Source: Sordaria brevicollis (taxonomy: Eukaryota > Ascomycota > Sordariomycetes > Sordariales > Sordariaceae). From it: a DNA stretch of 64,000 bases. The notes beneath the pieces are model-generated. The model was not told the origin of the DNA. It saw only the letters and a program-made list of their open reading frames with translations, and ran no database searches. Each line of letters opens with the position of its first letter. Position 1 is the first letter of the stretch. The position numbers were made by a program, and so were the translations under genes. Location of the stretch: contig JAUTDP010000004.1 of the NCBI GenBank assembly GCA_033439795.1, forward strand, positions 1,178,001 to 1,242,000, given 5' to 3'. Of the stretch, positions 46,032 to 58,115 are shown in pieces.

Positions 46032-47181
46032 TTATTATTGTTGTTATTATTGTTATTGTTATTTTTAACGTCTGCTTCCGCCTCCCGTAGGGTATGAGAC
46101 GTGCCGTAGCAGCGCGTATCCACAGAACTACATACACAAGTAAGGGGAGAATCTATATACAATAGCGCCCTGAAAATCTACTTGAGGGCAAATTATATGA
46201 TCTTACGATCCTACCCGGTTACGTACTGCCCATTGCATAAACGCGGCCTAGTATTTTAATTAAATTCCTATAAGAGTAAATTAGTAAATTAAAGGTTATT
46301 TACCCCCGGTTATATTTCCTCTTCTTTAGAATTTTCTCCTTCTTCTTCGTTAAAAAGTATTTTTAATACCCTTTCTTTACATTAAATTTTATATATTTCC
46401 TAATTTAATTAATTTTTAATTTTTAAAATATTTTCCTCTTTTTTAATTTCGATGCCTTCCCCCCTTAAAAAAGTAAAAAAATTATCGGCGTTTCCTCCGT
46501 TCTTTATATATTTTTATTAGAAGGTTTAGCGGATATTTTATTTTATATAAATTTATAAGAAGAAATATAAGGTTTAAACCTTCGTAGTAAAGTATTTTTA
46601 AAAAATACTTAGCGTAAATATTAAATTTTTAAGAATAATCGCTTCTTTAAGGGGGAAGGGGGATATAATATATTTTTTATAATAATAAAAAATATAATAT
46701 AAGGTTTTTTAATTGCCGTAGAAATATTTTATTATTACGTTTTCGTATTTGAAGCGTTTATAATAATTTTTAAAATTATTATAATTTAAATTTATAATTA
46801 ATAAATAATATAAAGTACTATAATCGAATTCGAATTCTTCATTAAATTTTAATAAAGCTTTAAAATTAAAGCTTTAATAAATAGGGGGGGTTTTCTTTAA
46901 TTATTATATTTAAAAATTCTATTATATTTCGGCTTTGATTATACGTTTAAAATAAATTAATATAATTATTCTAAAATTAATTACTTCGCTTTTAATAGCC
47001 TTAAATTTTATTAATTCGTCGGTAATTTCGTTATTAATAATCCTTATATACTTAGGGATTTATTTAACCTTTATTTTATTATAATAAAGTATCGCTATCC
47101 GTTTGAATTTTTTAAAAACCGATTATAATAATAAGGAGGGCGTACTATAAAGGCCCCGTAGGACCGAAATATTATTAAAAT

Positions 47182-47432
47182 TATAAGGGGCACAGCACAA
47201 TTGGCATAAATGCTGGGTCTTAACGAATCGATAAGGTTCTACAAAAAGGAAAAGGGAGGAAGGGAAGCGCCCTCTAAGCGGCACTAGCCAGCTATCCTTT
47301 TAAGGACCGGGTACGGGCCACTCCGTTTACCGTAGCGGCAAGGACCGCGATTAGCGGCCCGATTAGCGGACCGTCTGGCGGTACAACTAATAGTGCTAAT
47401 TAAATTCAACCACGGGTATTAGCCCTATAATA
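47182..47432 (-). repeat. LTR (3' LTR of the minus-strand element)
   Basis: 251 bp, aligned end to end with 54373-54623. Plus-strand ends read TATAAGGGG and ATAATA. The expected TG and CA termini have apparently been changed to TA by RIP. The differences I compared against the other LTR are transitions. Confidence 0.93.
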
Positions 47433-47743
47433 TTAACCCCCTTCTTCTCCCCCAATTAAAAATACTATATATAAGTAGGTATATAATTATATAGACCCTA
47501 AATATTAAATAATAGGTTACTATTACGCGCACTTCTAATATATACCCCGCGCTTCTTTCCTTCTCTTTTTCTTTCTCTTCTTCCTTCCTTCAATTTATCG
47601 AATAATTAAAATTATAAATATTAATATAAGCGCACGTCCCTATTAATATATATTAATTTATTTTTATTATTTTTATAATAATTATTATTCCCGTTACCTC
47701 CTTTACGAATATATTAATTAACTATTAATTAATTACTATTAAA

Positions 47744-48980
47744 ATGGATATTCCCGTTACTATTACTTAATTCGAAATTTTTTGCAAATTCCTAACTTTA
47801 TAAGAAATTATTATTAATTCCCCTACCCCGCCGCCGACCCCTATTCTTACCTTTTATTATAATAAGGGCGCCGTTAAGGTCGTTACCTTTAAACCCGCTA
47901 TTCCGCTAAAGCCCCGCTAAATTCGGCCTAATATTACCGCTACTAACGTAATTAGTAAGTCCGCTCTTAACAATATTTACGAATACGTTCTATTTAGGGT
48001 TAAACCTTAAAATTCTTAATATAAAAACTACCTAATTAATAAATATAATTATATTATATTTAATAAAAGCTCTTTTACTTCTATATATTTATTTTATTAA
48101 TACATCCGCAAAGGCTACGAATTTATTCCTATTTAAATTTAATCCGCTTTTAAGGTTTAATATATTGAAAAGTATATATTTAGAAATTTTTATAACGGTT
48201 ATTTCGCCGTATTCAAAATTTTATTAGGATTTTAAATTTTAAAAAAATAAAATTTTATTCCTATATAAATTTCCTTTCTTCTTTTATTTAATAATTCCTT
48301 AAATTATTAATACAATTTAACGGCTCTATTAATTAAATTACTACTAAGGCGCCTCCTATAGAACCTTCTTCCTTTATTAAAATTACTAATAATTCGGCTA
48401 ATATTACGGAAATCTAGGTTTTTAAAAAGCGAATTTATAAGTTCGAAAATCTTAAAGAATAATTATTTAATTTAATAATTAATATAGAAAAAATAAAATA
48501 AATAAGTAATTAATACGCGGATTTTAACCGTTTAATCGAAGATTATAATACCCACGCCGCCGACGCCGAAACCGCCGCCGCCAATACTACCGCCGCTAAT
48601 ATTACCGCTACCGCTACCGTTATTACCACCGTTATTAAGGAAGCTATTATTATATAACCCCCGTCGGCGAAGAAAAAAAGAAAAGGAAAAGAGGTCGAAG
48701 GAAATAATAAAAAATAACGTAATAAATTTAAATAATAAAAAGCGTAACGTCTCCTTTTAAATATCCGCCCCGAATATAATATCCGCCTTCTACTCTCTTC
48801 TTTTTCTATTACTATTAAGCTTTTACGCCCAAAGAATTACCGTCCCGCGCCTCTTATTTTTCGCCGCCACGCCCGCAAACCTCTAAATATTTATAACTTT
48901 ATTAATATTTATATATCCAATTATAAAGAGGAGGAAATTATTATTAAAGAATTTATATTAAAAATAATAAAAGATAATTT
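47744..48980 (+). pseudogene. Possible antisense ORF remnant inside the LTR element
   Basis: Downstream of the chromodomain, pol reading ends near 49100, leaving about 1.7 kb before the polypurine tract. On the plus strand an ATG at 47744 opens a frame with protein-like composition and stops only at TAA/TAG codons, compatible with RIP-altered CAA/CAG. A frame change near 48240-48310 is needed. The later part includes an Ala/Thr-rich run, AAANTTAANITATATVITT, and a basic SAKKKRKGKEVEG patch. It shows no recognised domain. Antisense ORFs between pol and the 3' LTR are known in some plant gypsy elements. Here the reading is an inference from degraded sequence and could be spurious. Confidence 0.4.
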
Positions 48981-51900
48981 AATAAAAGGTATTTAAATTA
49001 AATTAATTATTAATTTCACTAAAGCTCCGCTCTAATTAATTTATTATTTATTTTAATTTATATTTGAAAATCCTTTATTCCGTTCGTAATATATTTCGCT
49101 CCGCTTATAACCTTCCGCGGGAATTTTTTAATATATTAATCGATTAAACCGTTATTATCCGCGGTTAAACTATATTAAACTTCGAATTCATTTAGGGCGA
49201 TAATATTTTTAAAATTTTCTAACGGCTCTTATATCGGGTCCTAATATCTTTTCTACTTAATTAAAACCTCTTTTATTAAACCTCTTCTCCTTTTAACGGT
49301 ATTAACGTAGAAAATCTCTTTTATTTAATATTCCAATTCTCCCTTAATTTCAATAACTAGAAACTATTTATTAATAAACTTTTATTTAGGGAGAGGGTTA
49401 TTAATAACTTTACGTAGGAAATCGACGTAAAAAACGTTATGAATAGCGTAAGGAAGCCCGGATAATTCGATTATATAAGGAAATAATACTTTTAAAATAG
49501 TATACTTTATATAGAACTAATCGAATTTCTTCTTTAAATAGTCGGTAATATAATTTTTAAGGTTAAATTAAACCTTATTCCCGATTATAAAGCGTTCTAT
49601 AAATTACCGATTATAGTTAACGAATTTCTTTTACTTTTAAATAGCAACCCTTATAATAATTTAATATAAGTCTATAATTTATTATAATTTTTTAACGAAT
49701 TTTTAAACCTATTTTTTAAAAAATAGGGGTAAAAATTAACGATCGGAGGGGTTTTCGATTATAGAAATCGAAAATTCAGGGTCGAATTTATAAACAGTAA
49801 AGAATAGAAATATATTTATTAAAATATTAATCCGGCTATTAATAATTAATTACGCTATAAAGCATTATTTATTCCAATTATTTTAAATATAATTAACGAT
49901 TATACGTAAATAAATATAAATTTCCTAATTTATATATTCCGGGCCTTTATTAATTTATAGGTAATAAACGGTATTGAATAAACGTTTAATACTTAAGAAT
50001 TCGTATAATTTAATTTAAAAGCGGCTAGTCCAATTAGAATTAAAATCGTTAAAAATAAATTTTAGGAAATTATAATAGCGAATAAAATACTAAAAGAAAT
50101 ATTTAATATAAAATTTAATTTCTATAGAGGGTATAAATTTAAAGAATACGGTTTTATTAAATTTATTTTTTATAATTTAAAAATAAATATTATTATTAAA
50201 TTTTAAAAAATCGGTAATAAAATTTATTTATATATTTTTATTAAATTATTCTAAAATTAATAATAAACGTAAAAAGCTTTTCTTTTATTCCCTCTAAACC
50301 TTCGTAGAACCGTAAGTATAATAATTATAGAAGAATTGCCGGACGTAAAAATTAAAAAAAGGTTAATAAAAGTATTAAAAGAGTATTATAATAATACTTT
50401 TTCTATTAAAATATCCTAATATATATAAATTGTAAATAATTTAAATTAAAATAATATAAAGGATATTAAAACGTTAATTAATATTAAATAATATAATTAA
50501 TTTGGACTCGGTATATATAAAGGCTCCTAATACTTAAAAACGGTCCTAATAACGAAAGTGGCCGAAGGAATCGATAAAGTAATTTGCAATTTGGATTTTA
50601 AATTTTAAAGACGGGTCGAAATAATAATCGTTATAAAGGATAATTTCCTTTATTTATTAATATAAAAAATCGTAAAATTCTATTTATAATTAAAATTATT
50701 ATAAATCCGGATTTTTAAATATATTTATACTTTCCCTCCCCGAGCGGATTACTTAGGCCGCTAAAATACAGAGCGGAATATAATTCTTAAAAATGGAATT
50801 TAATATTATTTAAATATTCTACGCTTTACGATCCTAATCCGTAGGTATATTTTAATTTCGTCGAAAAAAGGCGTTAAAAACTATTCCGTCTTTACCGAAT
50901 TTATATTCGATTTAAAAATTAAACCGGGAGAAATATTCCGCTTACTATACTTACCGTTTTAAAAATCTCTTTAATTTTATAAAATATTCGAAATTCTAAT
51001 AATTTATTAAAATAATAAATAATTTATAATTTTATAATTCCGCCGATTATTATTTTAAATAATTAATAATAATAAATATTTCTTTATTATAAATAAGGTA
51101 ATTCCGTTCGGTAAGGTTAAACTTCCGGAAATAGAAATTTATAACTTTACGAATTATATTTTTACCGTTTTTATTTACTTCTTAGGAAATAATTCCGCCT
51201 AAAGTAAATTTACTATAATCTATTTTTAAAAATATTTTTTTATCCGGATTAAATTCTATTAAAATTAAAACTTTCGTAAATAAAGTTTTTAAAAATTGAA
51301 AAACGCTTTTATACTCTTTAATCTATTTAAAAACAACCCTTTTACTAATTAATTTCGATAAAGGGGTAATTACTTTTAAGAATTAAAGGATAAATATATA
51401 GTAATAATTAATAAACTTTAAAAAATTCCGTATACCCTTTTAAAAAATAGGGGGAAATTAATCTAAAATCGCTTTAATTTTTTCGGGGTTAATTTATATA
51501 TTAACGCTAATATAAATAATAAAATTTAAATATTTAACTTTCTTTATATTAAATTTATATTTATTTAAATCTAAATAGAAGCCGGCTTTTAATAATTTAA
51601 TAAGGATTAAATATACTTTTTATTCGTAATTTTCTAAAAAATTAAAAGAGTAAATAAATACGTCGTTTATATAAGCGGTATAAAATATATTTAAATAATC
51701 GTAGAAAATATAATTAATATACCGTTAAAATATAATTAGCGTACTATTTAATTTAAATAATATAATTAATTATTCGAATAACCTATATTACGTCCGAAAT
51801 ATTATCTTCCCCTCCTCTCCTTCTATTATACGAATTTTATAGAAGGCTTATATAATATCTATTTTAATATATTATTTTATTCCTTTTAAAGTATGGAACG

Positions 51901-54372
51901 TATTTTTAATTAGCGGTAATAAATAATAATCCGCTTTCGTAATAACGTTAAATATATAATAATTATAATAAAAGCGGAATCCGCCTCCGGGTTTACGTAT
52001 AAATAAAATTAAGGCCCCCGCTTTTAAATTATTAATTCGGATAAACTCTTTATTTAATAAATCCTTTAGTATTTTTTTAAAAATTAAAAATTCTTCTTTT
52101 ATTATATTATAAAATAATCCGAATAGGATAAGGAATTTTTTACCGTCTTTATCCTTTTTAATTATAATTTTATAATCTACGTTAAAATAATAAAAGTTTA
52201 ATTTATTAGCGTTTTCTTTTATTTAAAATAGTATTAAATTATAATATTTTTTAAGAATCTTCGCCTTTAATTCTACTTCGGTATATACTTTTTTTAATTT
52301 TAACGCTTTTTTAATATTCTTTAAATTAATTACGAAAATAACTTCTTTAATTATTCGATTACCGAACTCCTTTTTCAACCTACGTACGTAATTTATAAAA
52401 GTAATAATTAAAATATATATAATAAATTTCAAATTAGCAATAAATAATATATTAAATACTTACTTTCTATTAACGTAAAGAATTTAATAATTAATAACGC
52501 TTATAAATAAACGCTTTTCGTAAAGGACGGAATATATTCGTATAATTTTAAATTAAAATTTATTTAATATAATAAAAAATTCGAATAATAAAATAATATA
52601 AACGTAAATAGAATAAATATAATTATTTACCTCGGTTAGGAATTAGATTATATTTTAAATAGAAATTCCTTTTATAATAGTAAACGCTCCTTTTACGGTA
52701 CGAAATAGAATAAGGATAATTAAAATTTAAAACTCTTTAATAATTTTTTCATTAATTATAATATAATATTAATAACCTTTATCGATAAAAATATAAAATA
52801 AATTATAATTATTAATAATAAATAGAATTAAAGTAAGTTTTATTTTTATTTCTAATTTAAAATCTTTTATCTTATTTAATATTTTTATTTCCGGCTCCGG
52901 GGCCCGATTTTATACCGGAATTAGGCTTTTATTTATTATTCGGGGGCGGAATTATAAATTTTATTATTATCGTTATCCTTTAAGAGCGGAAGGATTTCGG
53001 TAACGGTAATTTAAATACGTATTCCGTTAAAAGAAGGGGGAACGGTTAACCGGTACGGATAAATTAAAATATAATATCCGGAAACGTTATAATATATATA
53101 TAAATTATTATTTTAATAACGTTAACGTTCTTTATCCAATACCTATTTAACGCGCTTAATAGAAATAGAAGTAAAGGCGCTTACATTAAAGCCGCTTCGA
53201 TTTTATCCGCTTCGATTACGGGTTATACGTATAATATTTATAATAGTATTTCTATTTATATTAATTAAGCGTTAAATAAAAATTATAGGAATAAAATAGG
53301 GCGTAATACGTAAAATATAAAAAATAGTAAAATAATTAATAAAAGTAGCGCCAAGGACGTAAAATTTATTATTTTTAATTTTACTTTTTTAATTATATTA
53401 ATATCGATGGTAATCCTCCTTAAATTCTATTATTTATTTATATTTAAACGTATAATATTAAAATTATTTAAAATATTCGTAATAATCGTCGGAAAAAATA
53501 ATTATAAATATTTTATTATACTATTTTTTATTAAAAGCGTAATAGAAATAACTTAATTTAACGGGACTCTCCTATAAATAACCGCCTATTTTAAATATTT
53601 TATTATTAAAATCGGCTAAAAAAGTAGCGAATAGTTCGCTATCTTTTTAGCGTATATAAGCGAATTTATTAAAAGCCGCCTCTTAATTCTAATAGGAACC
53701 GAAAATCGTATAAATTTATTCGAAGAGTTTAATTGGGTCTTCCTTACTACGTATAATTATAACGGTTTAAAATCCTTTTAATTATTAACTATATTTAATA
53801 AGAAACGTATTAATAATTTTATACTAAACGGTATTCAAATTATTACGAAATCCTTATTTAATATTGCTATTATATATTATAATAAATTTATTAAAAAAGA
53901 AGCCGAAAGTATAAGGTTAACCGTTCTATTTAGGGAATTCTAATTATTTTTTACAATAAAGAATTAAATTCGTATTATCGTCGGAATTATTATTAATTAG
54001 GGTCTTAGAAAAAGATTTCTTCTTATAAATAGAGTATTTAATAATTCCGAAATCCAAATAGGAAGTAAAGATATTAAAAATAAGGGTAATATTAAATAAA
54101 AAGGATTCAATATAATCCCTAAGGGTTATACTACTTTTAAAGGCTCTAATTAAACCTTTAATTAAACCTTCGCTATTACCGCTATTATTTAATATACCGT
54201 TTTAGGAGTTGTAAAATTCCTCTATATCGTTAATATTTATATCGTTAAATCCGATTATAATATTGAAAATATTATAATACTACGCTTAAAATTATTAATT
54301 TTCCGTTTATAAAATTATTATCTACTTATTAAATCTATTTCTTCTATCCGCTTTCTAAATAGTAGAATTTAA

Positions 54373-54623
54373 TATAAGGGGTATAATATAATTAGTATAA
54401 ATATTAGGTCTTAATAAATTAATAAAGTTCTACGAAGAGGAAAAGGGAGGAAGGGAGGCGCCTTCTGGGCGGTACTAGCTAGCTATCCTTTTGAAGACCG
54501 GGCACGGGCTACTCCACTTGCCGTAGCGGTAAGGACCGCGATTGGCGGCCCGATTGGCGGACCGTCTGGCGGCACGACTAGCAATGCTAGTCAAACTCAG
54601 CCACGGGCATTAGCCCCATAACA
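54373..54623 (-). repeat. LTR (5' LTR of the minus-strand element)
   Basis: 251 bp, partner of 47182-47432. It retains CATAACA at its plus-strand right end and a GC-rich middle (GGACCGCGATTGGCGGCCCG). This copy is less mutated in its right half than the other. Confidence 0.93.
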
Positions 54624-55265
54624 AAAATAAATTGTAATATTATCCGTATAACTTAATAATAGGGTTATAATCGTTATTTTAAGGCTATATTTAACCCTTT
54701 CCGCTTTTACGTCGAAGATTTCCGTTTATTTTAATTAGCCGAAGCCGCGGTAAATCTCCTCTACGCTTTTAAAAACGACGTACTTAAAATTTATAAATTC
54801 GCCGGCGGGTTCGTTTTCTACTTTTAAATTTTCAATACAATCTTCCGCGCTAATTTACTTAATTAATATAAATTTATCGGTCTATATTACTATTTCTAAA
54901 AGGGGTAATTAAAGAAATTATTTTTTAAAATTAAGGGCGGCCCGCTTTTTCGACGAAGGGGTAGGGGGTAAATACGTCGTCCCATTAAAAATAGGGATTT
55001 GGAAATTAAGGCGGGGAATAGGTAGAGTAAGCCGGAAGGTAGTTTATAGAGTCGTAGGCCTCTTAAGAAGGCTTTTAGGCATCCTTCTATCCTATTCCGC
55101 CCATTAAATTAGCGGATAGCCCGGGTCTAGGGAAGAAAGGCGGACGGCGTATCGGCGGCGTGCGGCCTCGAAGAGTAATAGTACGGGTAGGAGGCTGGCC
55201 TCGCGGTAGAGGATCGTGGAGCGTGTAGTACGCCAGACCGGGAGCGCTGACCTGACGGCCAAGTT

Positions 55266-55282
55266 GCTGCCCGGGCGGGTTT
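55266..55282. repeat. LINE target-site duplication, right copy
   Basis: 17 bp identical to 46015-46031, abutting the truncated 5' end of the minus-strand LINE. Confidence 0.85.
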
Positions 55283-55429
55283 GCGGCCGCATCACCGCAA
55301 AAGTGGGGCCACACAACCCCGAAGGGGGCTCCACATGTGCGGTCCGGGACCGCGCGGACTCTACTCTTTGATCGCACCTTCCGACTCTTCTCGGCCATAG
55401 CCAACCCCGAAACAAAATGACTACGAGGA

Positions 55430-57400
55430 CTAGGCCCTTCCGATAACCCACGCCCTCTCCACCACCACCTTCGAATCTCCCGGTTCAACTCTCACCAGCG
55501 CTCCGAACGGGATGCAAGCGATGTACTTGATACTCGCCAAACTGGCCGCCTGTTCCTCCGTCGTCAACTTTAGCTGGCCCTTCTTCTCGTGCCATCGCGG
55601 GTCAATCAACGGCTTCCCCGTCCTTCTGTCCACTCTTGGTTCCCAATCGGGAATGTCTTCATCGTCAGTGCCGTCATCGTTCGTGCTTCTTGATGCGGTT
55701 TCGATCCGTAGCGGAACTGGCGACTTTCGTATCGCCAGTTTGAGATCCAACGCCTCTTCGCAGAGTTTCTCAATCATCTTTTTCACCATCGTTTTGTTCC
55801 TGATAAAGGTGAATTTCATCAGGGGTTCGAGATATCCATAGAGGGTTTGCGCGGCGCTCTTGGCTTCGACGGCCAAGACACCCTCCCGAAGCTGTTTGAA
55901 GATGTTGATGTTGGCTGCTCGCCATCTTGCTTCGCTTTTGTGTCCAACTGTCATCTCCTTGTTAGCTTCTCACCACACCAGTGTCAATAGGGAAAACATA
56001 CCAATCTGCTGCCTAACCAAATACTCCTCCAACTCCTCCAAATGCCTCTCCAACCTCCTCGTCTCTCCCCCCTCATCAACCTCCTCATCCACCTGCGCCC
56101 CAAACGTCCTATGCCCGGGTCTCAAAATCCTCGAATACAACACCTGAAACACGGCCGCCATGACCAAATACCTCCTCACCTCCACCGACGCATTCCCAAA
56201 CAACTGCTGATCCGGCACCCACGGCAACCTCATCACATCCACCTCCGTGATTTTCTGCTTCGTCTCCAACTGCAACGCACTGCCGCTCACAAACTCCCAC
56301 ACCTTCGCCCTGAAATCCTTAAACATCTGCCTCACCCTCAGCAACCCCATTTCTTCTGTCTGATCCCCCCTTACTCCCTGGTCTCCCCAATCAGCCCAAT
56401 ACCCATCTTCCCTCTCCTTTATCAGTCTCTCAATCTCCTTTTCCTTTTCTTTCGCTTCCATTTTCGCCGCTCTAGCCTCCCCTTGCAACTTGGCAAGATC
56501 CGCTTCGTAAGAATTGTGTATCCTTTCCCTTTCTCTCTGCAAAACATCCTTTGAGTTGGCCACAACCATGTTTTCTACTTGGTTCAAATGCGGCGCCAAC
56601 TTCTTTTTCAACGTGCGCTCAACAGCCCAGTCTATGGTTTCGAACAAAGCCGGTTCGGACAAGAAACCTAGCGGGGCCAGGGGGCCGATTCCTGCCATTT
56701 CTGTTCCTGTTCTTGTTCCTGGACCCAGGTCCTTGTTGTTGATGCCCATCTTGCTGCTGGGGCGTAAGTTGTTACTGGCGCTGCGGCTGGCGCTGCGCAG
56801 ACGACGTTTGTTTTGGTGCTGTCTGCGAAGGTCGAGTTCGACTTTGGATGAGCAAGGGCTGCCGTCGAGCATTTGGATGTCCGGTTCGGAGGTGATGGAG
56901 GCGGGAGAGCCGTGAGCTTCGCTGCTGGTGAGGTGGGCGAGGGTTTTGGGGTCTATACCCCCCAACCCGCCTGGAGAGCCCCCAAGGGGACGGGTAAGGG
57001 AACGGGCAGCTGGGTGGGGAGTTCCAGGTGGTTTTCGGGTTGGTGTTGAAGGGGATTCGGAACCGGAATCGGGATCGGAGTCGGAGCTGGGGACGAACTC
57101 GGGGTCGGAGCCAATGCTGGAGGAGGAAGGACTGAGCATGGTCCCGTCGACGAATTCACCCTCAGTAGAGCGCCAGTGGACAGGTTCCTTGTTCCATTTT
57201 ACTCGCTTGTTTGGACGCGGGGCCTCAGCGGCGTTTTCGACGGAGAGCTTGTGGCCGTAGGGGAAGCGAATGATTTTGCGGCTTTTGGTCAGAGGCATGG
57301 AAAAAAGAGGAACGCTTGGGACTTCGAATTCGTTGTAGTCCGTCGTGTTGGGGGAAGGGAGGCGGCGCTTGGCGCTGCGGTCGGCGGTTGATTTGAGCAT
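55430..57400 (-). CDS. Unrecognised nuclear-type protein with coiled coil, two exons
   Basis: Exons 57400-56002 and 55947-55430 (54-nt intron, CTAAC branch point) give 638 residues from the ATG at 57400. The N-terminal 220 residues are disordered, Ser/Pro/basic-rich, with nuclear-localisation-like basic clusters (AKRRLPSP, NKRVKWNK). A long charged helix around residues 290-350 (EAKEKEKEIERLIKERED) probably forms a coiled coil. The C-terminal about 250 residues look folded and mostly helical, and continue smoothly across the intron (QQIVGHKSEARWRAANINIF). The layout and composition suggest a nuclear or chromatin-associated protein. No family recognised. Its 3' end is only 147 bp from the LINE insertion. 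Confidence 0.8.
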
Positions 57401-58115
57401 TGGATGGGTTGGTTAGAGGGCCTTTGAATAGCAAATTCAGGCTCATAAGATGTGTTGACTTTGGAGTTTCGATGACGAAAATTATTTTTCTTCGGTGCGA
57501 TGCTGGACGATACGATCTTGAACAAATCAAAAGGTTTTGTCGCAACAGGTCAGTAGTATGCGTTTCACGTATTAAGAAAAGCAAGGACAATGAACAAAGG
57601 AGTATATGAGAACTCGGCTTACTTACTGTTATGTCTCGTCCCAGAGCTGGGCTTTGTTCCTTTGTTGTGATGTATGCCGCAGGCTAATCGTGGTGTGGCA
57701 TCAAAGATGAACAGCCGTTTTAGGAAAGAGTTGACTATCACAATACCTCTGTGAACACATTGTTCTCAATTGAACGGCAAAATCCAAGGTTCGGAATGCT
57801 TATCCGTAATGCAGCCGGCAATGTGTTTGGTGCCCGCGAGATCATCGGCATTGTCATGCGCAGTATATAGGCGGTAGTACTCATCAATTACATCGAGGGG
57901 AGGAAGGTCGGAAAGGTTATTAATATCGGTCCATGTCAACTATCTGTATGAACCTACGTGCAATGAGTATGTGGAATCCTACCCGCATCTCTCTATATTT
58001 TCTCACTCAATGCGCCAGATTCGATGTTCTGTGTGGGGGATCTTCCAGTCCCAAAGGAGTGTCCTTAAAGAAGGCACACTTGGTTCCTTCGATTGTCGCT
58101 ATTTGCAACAGATGC
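57401..58115. other. Intergenic region
   Basis: About 715 bases between the promoter side of the unrecognised gene and the 3' end of the dynamin-like gene. Nothing supported. Confidence 0.5.

Larger units (their letters stand above)
47182..54623 (-). mobile_element. Complete Ty3/gypsy chromovirus-type LTR retrotransposon, RIP-degraded
   Basis: 7442 bp with 251-bp LTRs and a perfect 5-bp target duplication AAAAT (47177-47181 and 54624-54628). Orientation is minus: a purine-rich tract (read on the minus strand) lies at 47433-47453, directly inside the left LTR. Minus-strand reading, ignoring stops, gives a gag-like region (about 54250-53250), a protease-like IDKG segment (about 52780), RT (52090-51560, with LILFIRKPGGGFRF and YIND where YIDD is expected, 51662-51673), RNase H (about 51250-50850), a probable integrase (about 50450-49600), the VFYV module near 49440 and a chromodomain-like segment (49340-49180). 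It cannot code for intact proteins. Confidence 0.93.
46015..55282 (-). mobile_element. 5'-truncated LINE (Tad-like) split by an LTR retrotransposon
   Basis: The same 17-bp sequence, GCTGCCCGGGCGGGTTT, lies at 46015-46031 and 55266-55282 and is best read as a target-site duplication. Between the copies, minus-strand reading starts at 55265 with WRTTRSTILYREA and RYAVRLSSLDPGYPL segments like those between RT and RNase H of fungal LINEs. It continues with an IFDVKAE RNase H start (about 54700) and, beyond the inserted LTR element, with WIP-like and NEITDEL RNase H motifs (about 47000-47080). It ends in an A/C-rich tail (46032-46070). Without the insert the LINE is about 1.8 kb, so it lacks most of RT. 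The interior is RIP-mutated; both ends are nearly unmutated. Confidence 0.85.

Noticed and set aside
46032..46070. ATT/GTT-type simple repeat taken as a microsatellite
   Set aside because: Its position next to the 17-bp duplication and the minus-strand LINE makes it the A-rich 3' tail of that element.
49200..51200. Continuous-looking plus-strand reading across the pol region
   Set aside because: Minus-strand reading of the same DNA gives clear RNase H, VFYV and chromodomain-like matches, so the plus reading there is an artefact of AT-rich sequence.
52223..52432. 69-codon minus-strand frame in the AT-rich block
   Set aside because: It is an internal piece of RIP-degraded pol between protease and RT, not a separate gene.
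47182..54623. Plus-strand orientation for the LTR element, suggested by the gag-like reading near 47744
   Set aside because: The polypurine tract, RT, RNase H and chromodomain all place the element on the minus strand.
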